Notes: generated by a model from the letters alone, not told the origin. Numbered from the stretch's first letter, positions 18,025 to 28,934 are shown. The stretch: DNA of 64,000 nucleotides from an uncultured Pseudoalteromonas sp. (GCA_947493455.1 CANLRB010000004.1:124001-188000), one strand, 5' to 3'. Translations and numbers: made by a program.

Positions 18025-19535
18025 ACTAAGACCTGTTCAAGTTGTGCCATCGCAGCTTCTGGATCGTTCGCTTCTGTAATAGCTCGAACCACAGCAATAC
18101 TTCCAACTCCAGTTTGTGCAACTGATTCCGCGCGTTCTAAATCGATACCACCAATGGCAACCATTGGGTACTCATTCATTAGCGGGACGAAATGACGCAA
18201 CTTTTCAAGCCCTTGAATTTGCCCTGTCATATCTTTTGTAGTGGTTGGGTAGATTGCACCAAACGCCAAATAACTCGGGCGATAATTGTGCGCTCGAAGC
18301 ATCTCATAAAAACCATGAGTACTGACACCTAATTTTAACCCAGCTGCTTTTATGTCGGCCAAATTGGCCACACTTAAGTCTTCTTGCCCGAGATGAACGC
18401 CATAGGCCTTATACTTAATCGCAAGTTGCCAATAATCGTTTATAAACAAACGCGCATTATATTTTTCGCCGAGCGTCACTGCGGTAGCAATTTGTTCTTC
18501 AAGACCTGGGTCTTGAGCATTTTTAATTCGTAATTGAACTGTTTTTATTCCTGCCTTTAAGCAGCGTTCAATCCAATCCAGACTATCGACAACGGGATAA
18601 ATACCTAAGTTGCGCGTTTCGATGCGCGCAAATTCACGAGCACTCACTTGTTCTGAATCTGGCTCCAAATCGAGCTCTTGACCGAGCCATGAATCCGCTT
18701 CAACCACCTCAGGATAATCAGATAGTGTATGCGGAAAACCGCCATGCGCAACAGGCCCAATCCCTTGTCCGTAGCGAGTTGCCAAACGCAGACCTTGATT
18801 AATGTAGGCCTTGGCCAGAATAAAGGCATCTTTTAATGGATACTGTTTGCTTAAATTGGCCGCAACCACGCTCGCGAATGTGCATCCGGTTCCATGCGAA
18901 TGTGGCACGTGCAAGGTCTTACTTGCCAGCCAATACGTATTCTCACCATCTTGGCAATAATCAACACAATACCCTTTTGGATAATCCCAATGGCCACCTT
19001 TAATAATCACAGCTTTCACACCAAGTTGCATAAATGCACGGGCGGCATCATCAACTGCGCTTGGGCCAATTAAATACACACCGGTTATCAATTGGGTTTC
19101 ATTAGTATTTGGCGTTATAACATCCACCTGTGGCAGCAGTTCTGATTTAACAACCGGCAAAATATCTTCTTCAGTAAGCTGATCACCGCTTGACGCAATC
19201 GCAACAGGATCATAAACAACGATGGGAGGGTTAGGCCACGTCGTTTTGTAGCGCTTTAGGGTATTTGCAATAAATTCGACTTGCTGTTCATTTGCCAACA
19301 TACCAATTTTTATCACTGCCGCATGACGGTCTTGCTCTAGGGCATCGAGCTGTGATTCAAGAACGCGGATGCTGGTTGCATTTATTTCTTCAACCCCCAT
19401 GCTATTTTGTGCAGTCAACGCCGTAATAACGCTACATGCATGTACATCAAAGCTATGCGCAGCTTTAATATCCGCTTGAATTCCAGCTCCACCACTTGAG
19501 TCTGAGCCGGCGATTGTCCAAATTATGTTATTCAT
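18018..19535 (-). CDS. thiDE: Fused HMP-P kinase / thiamin-phosphate synthase (ThiD-ThiE)
   Basis: Bifunctional enzyme of 505 residues. The N-terminal half (about 1-265) is a ThiD ribokinase-fold kinase: AGSDSSGGAGIQADIKA, a GGHW loop, and the SHGTGCTFAS anion hole. It phosphorylates HMP and HMP-P. The C-terminal part (about 310-505) is ThiE, joining HMP-PP to thiazole phosphate: VQLRIKNA, FINDYWQLA, GVHLGQEDL, and GVSTHG. The linker is about 40 residues. ThiD-ThiE fusions occur in several gammaproteobacteria. Translation is coupled to thiF by overlap. Confidence 0.94.
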   Translation of the reverse strand: MNNIIWTIAGSDSSGGAGIQADIKAAHSFDVHACSVITALTAQNSMGVEEINATSIRVLESQLDALEQDRHAAVIKIGMLANEQQVEFIANTLKRYKTTWPNPPIVVYDPVAIASSGDQLTEEDILPVVKSELLPQVDVITPNTNETQLITGVYLIGPSAVDDAARAFMQLGVKAVIIKGGHWDYPKGYCVDYCQDGENTYWLASKTLHVPHSHGTGCTFASVVAANLSKQYPLKDAFILAKAYINQGLRLATRYGQGIGPVAHGGFPHTLSDYPEVVEADSWLGQELDLEPDSEQVSAREFARIETRNLGIYPVVDSLDWIERCLKAGIKTVQLRIKNAQDPGLEEQIATAVTLGEKYNARLFINDYWQLAIKYKAYGVHLGQEDLSVANLADIKAAGLKLGVSTHGFYEMLRAHNYRPSYLAFGAIYPTTTKDMTGQIQGLEKLRHFVPLMNEYPMVAIGGIDLERAESVAQTGVGSIAVVRAITEANDPEAAMAQLEQVLVC

Positions 19536-19584
19536 TTATTACCGAAAAATGTACGTTACTTTGCTAAGTTGATTTTAAGCTATA

Positions 19585-20373
19585 TTAGCCATTTTGATGC
19601 CAAAATGGCATACCTAGTGTTGGCGTAGAGGGTTTTGCCAAGTCTTTTTCAGGCATAGCCTGTGCCAAATATGCCGCCCTGCCCGCATTTACAGCATTAG
19701 CAAAAGCGCGAGCCATAACAACAGGGTCGCCCGCTTGAGCAATGGCACTATTGAGTAACACTGCATCATAGCCCATTTCCATCGCCATACAGGCATGTGA
19801 CGGTAATCCCAAACCTGCATCGATCAGCAGCGTGGTATTGGGCAAGCGTTCACGAATTGTTTTCAAATTATATGGGTTCAACAACCCCTTACCGGTGCCA
19901 ATCGGAGCACCCCACGGCATCAGTACTTCGCATCCTAAATCGACTAACTTTTGGCAAATTACTAAATCGTCCGTGCAATACGGAAGTACTTGAAAACCCT
20001 GTTCAATTAATATTTTAGTCGCCTCTAATAATGCGATTGGGTCAGGTTGTAAATTGTACTCATCACCAATTAACTCAAGTTTAATCCAATTCGTATTGAA
20101 AACTTCTCGGCACATTTGAGCTAAGGTGACCGCCTCATTGACACTGTGGCAGCCAGCCGTATTTGGTAGCACATGTTTGTTGGTATCTTTAATAAGCTGC
20201 CAAAAATCAGCGCCTTCAGAGGCACTGCCTTGACGACGAAGCGACACAGTCACTACATCGGACTGTGCAGCCACTATTGATTCTTGCATAATTGCGGGCG
20301 ACGGATACAAGGCCGAGCCAATAAATAGTCGACTCGCTAGATCTGTACCATAAATAGAAAGTAGATCTTGCAT
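19585..20373 (-). CDS. thiG: Thiazole synthase ThiG
   Basis: Forms the thiazole ring from deoxyxylulose phosphate, dehydroglycine and ThiS-thiocarboxylate. The 262-residue TIM-barrel protein carries the Schiff-base lysine K98 in IKLELIGD, plus LPNTAGC at 69-75, the phosphate-binding GAPIGTGKG, and the LIDAGLG strand. Its ATG abuts the thiS TAA directly (TAAATG) with a GGGGG ribosome site inside the thiS end. It partners with ThiS and receives dehydroglycine from ThiO. Confidence 0.96.
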   Translation of the reverse strand: MQDLLSIYGTDLASRLFIGSALYPSPAIMQESIVAAQSDVVTVSLRRQGSASEGADFWQLIKDTNKHVLPNTAGCHSVNEAVTLAQMCREVFNTNWIKLELIGDEYNLQPDPIALLEATKILIEQGFQVLPYCTDDLVICQKLVDLGCEVLMPWGAPIGTGKGLLNPYNLKTIRERLPNTTLLIDAGLGLPSHACMAMEMGYDAVLLNSAIAQAGDPVVMARAFANAVNAGRAAYLAQAMPEKDLAKPSTPTLGMPFWHQNG

Positions 20374-20571
20374 TTATCCCCCTTGAATTGGTGACAGTAT
20401 TTCAACTTGATCACCCTCGTTTAGTAATAAAACGTCGCACTGCTCGCGCGGCACAAACTGTGCATTTACCGCGACCGCATAAGGCTCTTGCGCCTCTAAC
20501 AAATTAAGTAAGCTCAGAACATGAGTAACTTCTGAAAATTCTTTTTGCTCACCATTAACAATTAATTTCAT
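20374..20571 (-). CDS. thiS: Sulfur carrier protein ThiS
   Basis: Ubiquitin-fold sulfur carrier of 65 residues beginning MKLIVNGEQKEF and ending in the required Gly-Gly (SPIQGG). The ATG at 20571 is chosen because everything upstream in that frame is the thiO coding sequence. It overlaps the 3' end of thiO by 17 bp and is followed without a gap by thiG. ThiF adenylates the terminal glycine. Confidence 0.95.
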   Translation of the reverse strand: MKLIVNGEQKEFSEVTHVLSLLNLLEAQEPYAVAVNAQFVPREQCDVLLLNEGDQVEILSPIQGG

Positions 20572-21580
20572 TCTTTTTCTCACAAACTTGTTTTGCAATT
20601 GCAACAGCTTTAGCCGCATATATTGGCGCCAATAAATAACCGTGCCGATAGAGACCATTAATTCGAACGACGTTCCCGTCACAATTAATGACAGGACGAT
20701 TATCTGGAAGGCTCGGACGCAACCCAGCTGACATCTCAATGATCTCAGCTTCAGCAAAACCACTGTGCACCGTGTATGCGGCTGACAGCAACTCCATCGC
20801 CGATCGCAGTGTCATTGAACGCATCGATTGAGATTCGATTTCCGTAGCACCAATGACAAACTCATGATTTGGCTTAGGCACAATATAAATTGGGTATCTT
20901 GGGTGCATTAATCGAATTGGGCGCTTTAAATTGACCTCTGGCGCATGTAATCGGATCACTTCACCTCGCACTCCACGTAGTTGTGCCAAAACATTTTTAG
21001 CGCCAAGTCCTCGGCAATCCAAAACACAATCAAAGCGACTTAAATTTGGCTGCGCATCACAATTCTCATAAAAAGAAACATCTGTTCCTTGAAGCTGTGC
21101 GAAACTAGCCTCATAAAATTGCCGATTATCCAATTGTCCTTCACATGGTAAATAAAAGCCCTGTTGAAAACGCCCAGCTAATTCAGGCTCCAGCTGACCA
21201 ATTTCATGTTTCGTGACTGTGATAGCTTGGTGTTGCTCTATCGATTTAATTCGCTGGCCAAATGAGTGTAAGTCACCTTTATCTTGAGCATGTGCTACGA
21301 CCAAACTTCCTTGCTGTTGAAAAAACACTGGCTTATCAAGCTGTGAAATCACCTTTTGCCAAAGTGATATTGCTGCCAGTCCTTGTTCACTTAAATCGCG
21401 CTCACAGGCAACGGATTCAGCAAGCGGCGCCAACATGGCGGCAGCCACAAAGCCTGCGCTTTGCTCGCCAGTTAAACTGCCCTTTTCATAAATGCTTAAC
21501 TCGGTCTCTTTGTACAATTCAAGTGCACATAATCGTCCCATTAAACCAAAGCCAAGAATAGCAACACACGGTTTTCTCAT
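20555..21580 (-). CDS. thiO: Glycine oxidase ThiO (FAD-dependent)
   Basis: Flavoenzyme that oxidises glycine to the imine used by ThiG, the oxygen-dependent alternative to the ThiH radical enzyme. The 341-residue protein has a DAO-type FAD motif ILGFGLMGRLCALEL at residues 8-22 and a C-terminal GLRPSLPDNRP segment. GGAG lies 7 nt before the start ATG. A terminator-like hairpin sits just upstream, so expression is partly decoupled from thiC. Using ThiO instead of ThiH fits an aerobic marine lifestyle. Confidence 0.92.
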   Translation of the reverse strand: MRKPCVAILGFGLMGRLCALELYKETELSIYEKGSLTGEQSAGFVAAAMLAPLAESVACERDLSEQGLAAISLWQKVISQLDKPVFFQQQGSLVVAHAQDKGDLHSFGQRIKSIEQHQAITVTKHEIGQLEPELAGRFQQGFYLPCEGQLDNRQFYEASFAQLQGTDVSFYENCDAQPNLSRFDCVLDCRGLGAKNVLAQLRGVRGEVIRLHAPEVNLKRPIRLMHPRYPIYIVPKPNHEFVIGATEIESQSMRSMTLRSAMELLSAAYTVHSGFAEAEIIEMSAGLRPSLPDNRPVINCDGNVVRINGLYRHGYLLAPIYAAKAVAIAKQVCEKKNEINC

Positions 21581-21589
21581 TTACACTCC

Positions 21590-21620
21590 AAAAAAGGCCA
21601 TCTAATCAAGATGGCCTTTT
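21590..21620 (-). terminator. Terminator-like hairpin between thiC and thiO
   Basis: GGCCATC (21596-21602) and GATGGCC (21610-21616) form a 7-bp GC-rich stem with a 7-nt loop. On the minus strand it is followed by TTTTTT and then the thiO ribosome site GGAG. It has the form of an intrinsic terminator yet lies inside an apparent operon, so it may attenuate thiOSGDEF relative to thiC. Confidence 0.7.
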
Positions 21621-21625
21621 AACAT

Positions 21626-23656
<2,031 letters not shown>

Positions 23657-23741
23657 CTAAGGAAAAGCGAGCAATCGCAATGATTGCTAGAGTGATATGC
23701 AATGTTGCCTCAATCGGCAAACAATCGCCGACCACTGGGCT

Positions 23742-23835
23742 CTTGTTTCCTACGCAGATATTAATCTATTCAGGTTCACGGATCCCGCTTACGCGATCTC
23801 AGCCTAACACAAATGTGTATCGGCACTCCGACAAG
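23742..23835 (-). ncRNA. TPP (THI-box) riboswitch upstream of thiC
   Basis: Read on the minus strand, the aptamer starts with CTTGTCGGAGTGCC and contains the invariant CTGAGA (23797-23802), GAACCTGA (23770-23777) and CTGCGTAGG (23749-23757). It closes with ACAAG pairing to the initial CTTGT as stem P1 (23831-23835 with 23742-23746). Thiamin pyrophosphate binding should repress thiC. About 155 nt of leader follow before the start codon. That segment contains hairpins (for example 23670-23688) that may form the expression platform. Confidence 0.95.
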
Positions 23836-23897
23836 TAACAAGAGAATTGTATTGCTAAACGAAACAACGCGCAAGTATATATAAATTGATAAATAAA

Positions 23898-24884
23898 TTA
23901 TTTTTCTGATTTAGAAGAGCGAATAACTTTAGTAATCTGATCTGCAATTATTCGATGACCTCGATAGTTCCAATGCTGGTCATACGGTGAAAAATCAAAT
24001 AAATAGCCGGTTCTTTTCAGGTAATCATCTAATGCGATTTCAGAACGTATTACATTAAACCCTTCGTCTTGTAATGCTTCAGAAAGGAGTGGATCAGAAT
24101 CAATAACAAAAGTGATTCTATTTTTAGCCAGCGACAAACCCTGCATCTCTCGTGAGATTGCATTCACGTACGGTTGAACATCTGTCTTCACTATAGATTC
24201 ATCTTGCTTTTGACCTCTCAATAGCTCTCTTAATTTTGAGCTTAATTTCAAATTGATAAATACATAGCGCATCAAGGCTGACTGCTTAATAATATTACGT
24301 AAGCCAGCATCACTATAGTCATAATCGGATTGATTTAAAACCAAAGTACCATTTTCGTTGCTAAAGTAGGCTCCGCCGTTTTGCAATAGTTGCAGCGACC
24401 CGGGTAAGTCTGAGTAACGAATATTGATTACCATATGAGACAATTTAAAGCTTTTATCGGCCCATTTAGCTGCAACAATATAGTCAGCAAGTTGAGCACC
24501 ACTTTTACCAAGGTTAAATGTTTTTAACCCGGTTTGTTGCTGTACTTGGGCGCTTAGAGAATGAGCAAATGGAACTTGAATCGCTTCGACAAAGCTATCA
24601 CCAATAATCGCAACCCCCGATTGACCTAAGCGGTAATCATCTAAATCAACAAATCCCATGTTATTGACGGTACCATGTTGCGGGTTTCGCAAATTCCAAC
24701 CATTTGAATAAGCATACGATGAATTTGGCTCCCAATGTGGAATCGGGTGATTCAGTTTTATCGGACGCTCTAAGCCTGTCGCAACAGGTAAAAACCTCAG
24801 CACGACTTCCAGCAATAACACACAAGCTATAACTGCCGCCGATATTTTGAGTAAACTCTTAAAAATTAAAATAAATAAATTCAT
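23898..24884 (-). CDS. AlgJ/AlgX-like SGNH acyltransferase/esterase of an MBOAT pair
   Basis: Membrane-anchored SGNH-fold protein, 328 residues, with an N-terminal hydrophobic helix (about 5-30). The catalytic serine is in VAIIGDSFVEA (near residue 97), and the Asp-His pair is in YDQHWNYRGH near the C-terminus. DxHWN is typical of AlgJ/AlgX-type partners that move acetyl groups from an MBOAT protein onto an exported polysaccharide. It overlaps the MBOAT gene by 26 bp. No clear ribosome site precedes the start, so translational coupling is likely. The polysaccharide target is unknown. It lies downstream of the thiC riboswitch region in the opposite functional context. Confidence 0.75.
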   Translation of the reverse strand: MNLFILIFKSLLKISAAVIACVLLLEVVLRFLPVATGLERPIKLNHPIPHWEPNSSYAYSNGWNLRNPQHGTVNNMGFVDLDDYRLGQSGVAIIGDSFVEAIQVPFAHSLSAQVQQQTGLKTFNLGKSGAQLADYIVAAKWADKSFKLSHMVINIRYSDLPGSLQLLQNGGAYFSNENGTLVLNQSDYDYSDAGLRNIIKQSALMRYVFINLKLSSKLRELLRGQKQDESIVKTDVQPYVNAISREMQGLSLAKNRITFVIDSDPLLSEALQDEGFNVIRSEIALDDYLKRTGYLFDFSPYDQHWNYRGHRIIADQITKVIRSSKSEK

Positions 24885-26310
24885 TGTATTCAGACGACGT
24901 AGAGATAGTTACCAGAAATAATATAAAGGTTGCAACAAAAGCAACCAAAAACAGACGTAAGCTTGCAGAAATGTGCGTCGATACATATTTTGAGATTGTC
25001 GTAGAGTTAGGCAACGCAATTGCTATCAATGCACACATAGATAACCAATACCATCCGTATATAGAGTCAAAATATTTATATATCGGCTCACTCGAGTAAG
25101 ACTCTACATATTCATAAGTCGATATATTAGAAAAATCAAACATACTTGTAAGAATTGAAATGGCTCCGTGATACGTTTCGGCTCTAAAAAATACCCATGC
25201 AACCACCACGGCTACAAAGGTCAGACCCCAAGCTAACGTATTATAGAGTCGAGTATACTCAAGCAATTGTGATGGGCGATACTTTAACCACATATGATTT
25301 ACACATAAGTAAGTGCCATGCAAGACACCCCAAATCGCAAAGTTCCAACCTGCGCCGTGCCAAATACCACCCAACAGCATAGTAAGAAATAAATTCTGAA
25401 ATTTTTTCAACTCACCTAATCGGTTACCACCTAATGCAATATATAAATAATCGCGCAAGAAGCGTCCAAGCGTAATGTGCCAGCGTCGCCAAAAATCAAT
25501 AATATTTAGCGATTTATAAGGCGAGTTAAAATTCAATGGGATCAGAATCCCAAACAAGGCAGCGATACCTATTGCCATGTCAGCATAGCCACTAAAATCA
25601 AAATAAAGCTGAAAAGTATATGCCAGTGCGCCACCCCAAGCTTCTGCAAATTCAATTTGCTGACCTGCGTCCGCGGCATTAAAAACTGGGTTTGCATATT
25701 GTGCGACCCCATCTGCGACAATCACTTTCTTAAACAAACCAATGGCAAACAAAACAAAGCCAAACAGGAAAAGTTGACCATCAAAGGGTTTATTCTGCGC
25801 AAATTGCGGCATCATTTCTTTGTGATGCACAATCGGCCCCGCAATTAATTGAGGGAAAAAAGTAACGAACAAACAATAATTTAAAAAACTATGGTCAGTA
25901 ACAAGCTTTTTATATGAATCGACTAGGTAAGCAATTTGTTGAAACGTAAAGAATGAGATAGCTAATGGTAAAACGATGTTGGGAACAGAAAATTCGAAAC
26001 CTAGTTCGTTTACATTATTCAACACAAATGTTGTATATTTAAAATAAATCAGCAACGCTAAATTAGTACATATACCAAAGATTAATAATCGTTTATTAGC
26101 TCGGACTCTAAGCCCTATCTGATAATTAAATAAAACGGAAAATGCGAGTAATAGTAAATATGTATAGTCCCACCAGGCGTAAAAAAAGCACGACGCAACG
26201 ACCAAACATAGGGAACTCCAAAATTGCCCTTTTAAATTTTTAGTAAAATAAAAAAAGGCCAGCGTTAACGGCAAAAATACGCAAATAAATTGCCAAGAAT
26301 CAAAGAGCAT
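24859..26310 (-). CDS. MBOAT-family O-acyltransferase (AlgI/DltB-like)
   Basis: Polytopic inner-membrane acyltransferase of 483 residues with about a dozen predicted membrane segments. Family motifs are FFPQLIAGPIVHH, the WRRWHITLGRFLRDYLYIALGGNR block, and LGGIWHGAGW containing the catalytic histidine. It would pass acetyl groups from cytoplasmic acetyl-CoA across the membrane to the SGNH partner encoded downstream (26-bp overlap). Upstream, 12 bp away, is a lipoprotein esterase. No alginate or cellulose genes are nearby, so the acceptor glycan is not known. Confidence 0.88.
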   Translation of the reverse strand: MLFDSWQFICVFLPLTLAFFYFTKNLKGQFWSSLCLVVASCFFYAWWDYTYLLLLAFSVLFNYQIGLRVRANKRLLIFGICTNLALLIYFKYTTFVLNNVNELGFEFSVPNIVLPLAISFFTFQQIAYLVDSYKKLVTDHSFLNYCLFVTFFPQLIAGPIVHHKEMMPQFAQNKPFDGQLFLFGFVLFAIGLFKKVIVADGVAQYANPVFNAADAGQQIEFAEAWGGALAYTFQLYFDFSGYADMAIGIAALFGILIPLNFNSPYKSLNIIDFWRRWHITLGRFLRDYLYIALGGNRLGELKKFQNLFLTMLLGGIWHGAGWNFAIWGVLHGTYLCVNHMWLKYRPSQLLEYTRLYNTLAWGLTFVAVVVAWVFFRAETYHGAISILTSMFDFSNISTYEYVESYSSEPIYKYFDSIYGWYWLSMCALIAIALPNSTTISKYVSTHISASLRLFLVAFVATFILFLVTISTSSEYNEFIYFNF

Positions 26311-26322
26311 TAAATATATCCA

Positions 26323-27654
26323 CTAATTACGAGGTTTGTTGTCTTCAAACATAATAAGGTAGTTATCAAGTCGGCGAGGCTCTCCGTTAACGTCTATATA
26401 AGTGTAATTATCTCCATCGTTATCACGAAAATTTCCGCGAGGCCCCTGTTGATTATTAACTACATATGGATCACCAGGGCGACCTTTAGCATACGTTAAA
26501 GTATAATCGTCATCATTAAGAGAGCGATTAAGTGTTAATATAATTGTTTGCTCATCCGCTACAGATACTGTCTCAATAATATCTAGCAGCGCACCGCCCT
26601 GCCAGATATCAAAACCATAATTAGGAGCCTCAGCTACAGTTTCTGTGTCTATTTGAATTTTGCCAAACGGTACATGTAATTTTATTTCTATTTTATTGTC
26701 ATGCCATACAACGTCTTTCGGCGATAACGGTGTCCAGTTTTGAGTCTTCGCTGAATATTTTGTTATTTTTAATACCTTTGCATAGTAGCGACCGAGCATT
26801 TCGGAGCCAATATTATTTAAATGCAAATTGTCTGGGTCATACTCTAGATGATACATAGGCGTCACTAAACTAATCCCTGTATTGCTTTTTGCTGCATCCC
26901 ACTGTGCAAGTGCAATTTGAAAATCATCTTTTTGGTAGCGTCGATGTGCAGCGACCTGATACAGCAATAATTGTGGTTGCTCAGAGCTATTCTGTTCTCG
27001 AGATAACTGTATGAAGTCTGTATACAATGATGCTAGCTTCTCACTATACATAGAGCGAGTAGTATCATCTCGATAATCCGATTCACCTTGCGACCATAAC
27101 ATCGCCGATGTTTTCGCGGCTACGCCACCTTGCTCACTAATATTATGAGCAGCAACAATATGTTCCGTTAAATATGACCAATGAGTTGTTCCTGAACCAA
27201 GATCGGAAATGGTACTTGCTCCCTTCCCAGGCGCTGAACCGATAAACGCAAGAGTCTCGAATCCCATTGACACACATTCATCATTTTTTATTAATTCTGA
27301 TAAGTAATTTAATGCGCCAGATACCGGAGTCTCCCCCTCAATACCTTTTTCTTCTTCTATTAACGGTTTGAAGCTGGTTAAATCAGCTCCCGTATCTTCA
27401 CCTAACGATAATACCCCAGAGAAAAACGTTAAATTATTGTACGGCTGGGAATCAGAAATAATAGGTAGTGCACGAGTACCACGAGAGAGTGATTGCCCAT
27501 AACTCGCTATATAATGATTACCTGTAAAAGTTGAGCTATCAAATGGCGGACATTTGTCAGGTTCAGGTTCTATTTTAGTTTTACTATCTGAACAACCCAA
27601 TAGCAACATAGGTAATGCAATGCAGAATATTGTTTTTATATCTACTTTTCTCAT
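26323..27654 (-). CDS. Lipoprotein carbohydrate acetylesterase-like protein (SGNH/SASA)
   Basis: Secreted lipoprotein of 443 residues: signal peptide ending at the lipobox LLLGC (Cys21). An SGNH hydrolase domain follows, with a GQS block (ASYGQSLSRG, near 50-59), the LWSQGESD block characteristic of sialate/carbohydrate O-acetylesterases, and a DNLHLN Asp-His motif. A C-terminal beta-rich segment of about 130 residues may be an Ig-like domain. Grouped with MBOAT and AlgJ-like genes, it probably removes or edits O-acetyl groups on a surface glycan. The gene starts 63 bp beyond the tRNA-Arg 3' end. No strong ribosome site is visible. Confidence 0.65.
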   Translation of the reverse strand: MRKVDIKTIFCIALPMLLLGCSDSKTKIEPEPDKCPPFDSSTFTGNHYIASYGQSLSRGTRALPIISDSQPYNNLTFFSGVLSLGEDTGADLTSFKPLIEEEKGIEGETPVSGALNYLSELIKNDECVSMGFETLAFIGSAPGKGASTISDLGSGTTHWSYLTEHIVAAHNISEQGGVAAKTSAMLWSQGESDYRDDTTRSMYSEKLASLYTDFIQLSREQNSSEQPQLLLYQVAAHRRYQKDDFQIALAQWDAAKSNTGISLVTPMYHLEYDPDNLHLNNIGSEMLGRYYAKVLKITKYSAKTQNWTPLSPKDVVWHDNKIEIKLHVPFGKIQIDTETVAEAPNYGFDIWQGGALLDIIETVSVADEQTIILTLNRSLNDDDYTLTYAKGRPGDPYVVNNQQGPRGNFRDNDGDNYTYIDVNGEPRRLDNYLIMFEDNKPRN

Positions 27655-27716
27655 AGCAATTAACTTATATAAGGTTAGAGGCTAAAAATACGATTGACTT
27701 GGAGTGCCTTGAAAAT

Positions 27717-27791
27717 TGGCGCTCTCGGCAGGAATCGAACCTGCAACTTAGCTTCCGGAGAGCCACGTGATATCCATTTCACTACGAGAGC
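27717..27791 (-). tRNA. tRNA-Arg (anticodon CCG)
   Basis: On the minus strand the gene runs from GCTCTCG (5' acceptor strand, 27785-27791) to CGAGAGC plus discriminator G and encoded CCA (27717-27727). The D stem is GTG/CAC. The anticodon stem TGGCT/AGCTA holds the loop CTCCGGA, giving anticodon CCG. The T arm is GCAGG-TTCGATT-CCTGC. It reads the rare arginine codon CGG. The next gene downstream is the acetylation cassette. Confidence 0.95.
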
Positions 27792-27886
27792 ACAGCTGCA
27801 ATGATAAATGTTGCTGATTCGAAATACCAGCTTTGAAATTCTATATGTGTAATTTATCGACAAAGTTATTCAAAAAAGTTCGCGTT

Positions 27887-27914
27887 TTTACATAAAAACG
27901 ACTTTAATTATACC
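27887..27914 (+). promoter_or_regulatory. Promoter of the small HTH gene
   Basis: TTTACA at 27887-27892 and TATACC at 27909-27914 are separated by 16 bp, about 30 bp upstream of the start codon at 27940. Confidence 0.45.
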
Positions 27915-27939
27915 GATATAGTAATTTATGGAGATCATA

Positions 27940-28122
27940 ATGAGTCTGATGACAACAGAACAAGTTGCTGAATTCCTCGGAATAAAAGAAGAGCGCGTAC
28001 GCAGGCTAGAACGAGAGAACTTGCTTCCAGCTGCAGACAAAGATGAGGCGGGTAATGCCCTATTTGATCCTAACGAAGTACAGAAATACAAAGAGCTAGC
28101 CGAACGTATTGGTGGTATTTAG
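27940..28122 (+). CDS. Small MerR-like/excisionase-like helix-turn-helix protein
   Basis: A 60-residue protein that is essentially one winged-helix DNA-binding unit: MTTEQVAEFLGIKEERVRRLERENLL forms the helix-turn-helix, and NALFDPNEVQKYKELAERIGGI the wing and last helix. The ATG at 27940 is chosen because GGAG (27930-27933) precedes it. It has no effector domain, so it may be a stand-alone regulator or an adaptor. Excisionases share this fold, but no integrase is present. Its stop overlaps the convergent kinase stop. Target unknown. Confidence 0.75.
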   Translation: MSLMTTEQVAEFLGIKEERVRRLERENLLPAADKDEAGNALFDPNEVQKYKELAERIGGI

Positions 28123-28934
28123 TCAGCCTTTAATAACTCATTTAAAGCTGAATATTGAGAATAAAAACCCTTTTCGTAATACCAAAAGCAGCAGAGCGCA
28201 CGATAAACATACAAGTAATTAGTTAGTTTATTAGTAGCGCTCATGCGTGTCATGTTTATACCATTCAATTCACAATAAACATCAAGCATATATGCGCTTT
28301 GCAGCTGACTGAGCTCTAAGCTATGGCAAAGTGATGCCAAATCAAAAAATACATCGTTCACTTTACTGTATTCAAAATCAATCAATCGGACCCCTTGCTG
28401 AGTCTCAATTATGTTGCTTTGCAATAAATCGTTATGACAAAAACCGTGGTGATTTGGAAAGCGCGCAATCGCTGCGAGTTTGTCTTGCAATTTCGGTTCG
28501 AGATCCGAATAGATTGTCAGCGTTTTATACGATGCTACTTCGTCGCTTAAATTCATAACTTCGCCATTTTCGTTAAATGCATGAAGCTGCGTTAGCAATT
28601 GGGTTAGCTGGTCGATTTTATGATTAGTTAGTAAATCGTATGTGTTGATATGAGAACCATCAATATACTTAAAAATCGCGACTTGTTTATCTAGGTTATA
28701 ATCAATAACGGCGTTTGAGATATTGGCATCGGCGAGTTTTTTTTGCAGTGCCAATGATTTCGCCTTCAACCCATTTCGGTAGCATTTTAAAAGATAATCA
28801 CCATCTTGATAAGTGAGCTTATAATTAAAATTACTAAGACCGGCGTCAAGATACTGAATATGGGCTGGCTCGGTTAAGCCCATCTCTCTAGCAAGCTCAG
28901 AAACTTCATTTATTTGAGGTCTATGTTGCCACAT
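28119..28934 (-). CDS. APH-fold kinase, probable thiamin kinase
   Basis: Aminoglycoside-phosphotransferase/choline-kinase fold. The catalytic loop is FCHNDLLQSNI (Asp in HND, Asn in QSN) and the metal-binding loop RLIDFEYS. The ATG at 28934 gives 271 residues and overlaps pnuC by 14 bp; the ATG at 28967 (282 residues) is possible, and neither has a good ribosome site. ThiK (YcfN) of E. coli is in this family. The upstream genes, a thiamin-binding protein and PnuC transporter, suggest it traps imported thiamin as thiamin phosphate. Choline kinase is the main alternative. Confidence 0.75.
   Translation of the reverse strand: MWQHRPQINEVSELAREMGLTEPAHIQYLDAGLSNFNYKLTYQDGDYLLKCYRNGLKAKSLALQKKLADANISNAVIDYNLDKQVAIFKYIDGSHINTYDLLTNHKIDQLTQLLTQLHAFNENGEVMNLSDEVASYKTLTIYSDLEPKLQDKLAAIARFPNHHGFCHNDLLQSNIIETQQGVRLIDFEYSKVNDVFFDLASLCHSLELSQLQSAYMLDVYCELNGINMTRMSATNKLTNYLYVYRALCCFWYYEKGFYSQYSALNELLKAD

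Noticed and set aside
20572-20763. N-terminal extension of the ThiS frame
   Set aside because: It coincides with the thiO coding sequence, and ThiS is normally about 65 residues starting at MKLIVNG.
23836-27791. Genomic-island att sites flanking the acetylation cassette
   Set aside because: I looked for a copy of the tRNA-Arg 3' end in the 23836-23897 gap and found none, and there is no integrase gene. The island idea stays only as an inference.
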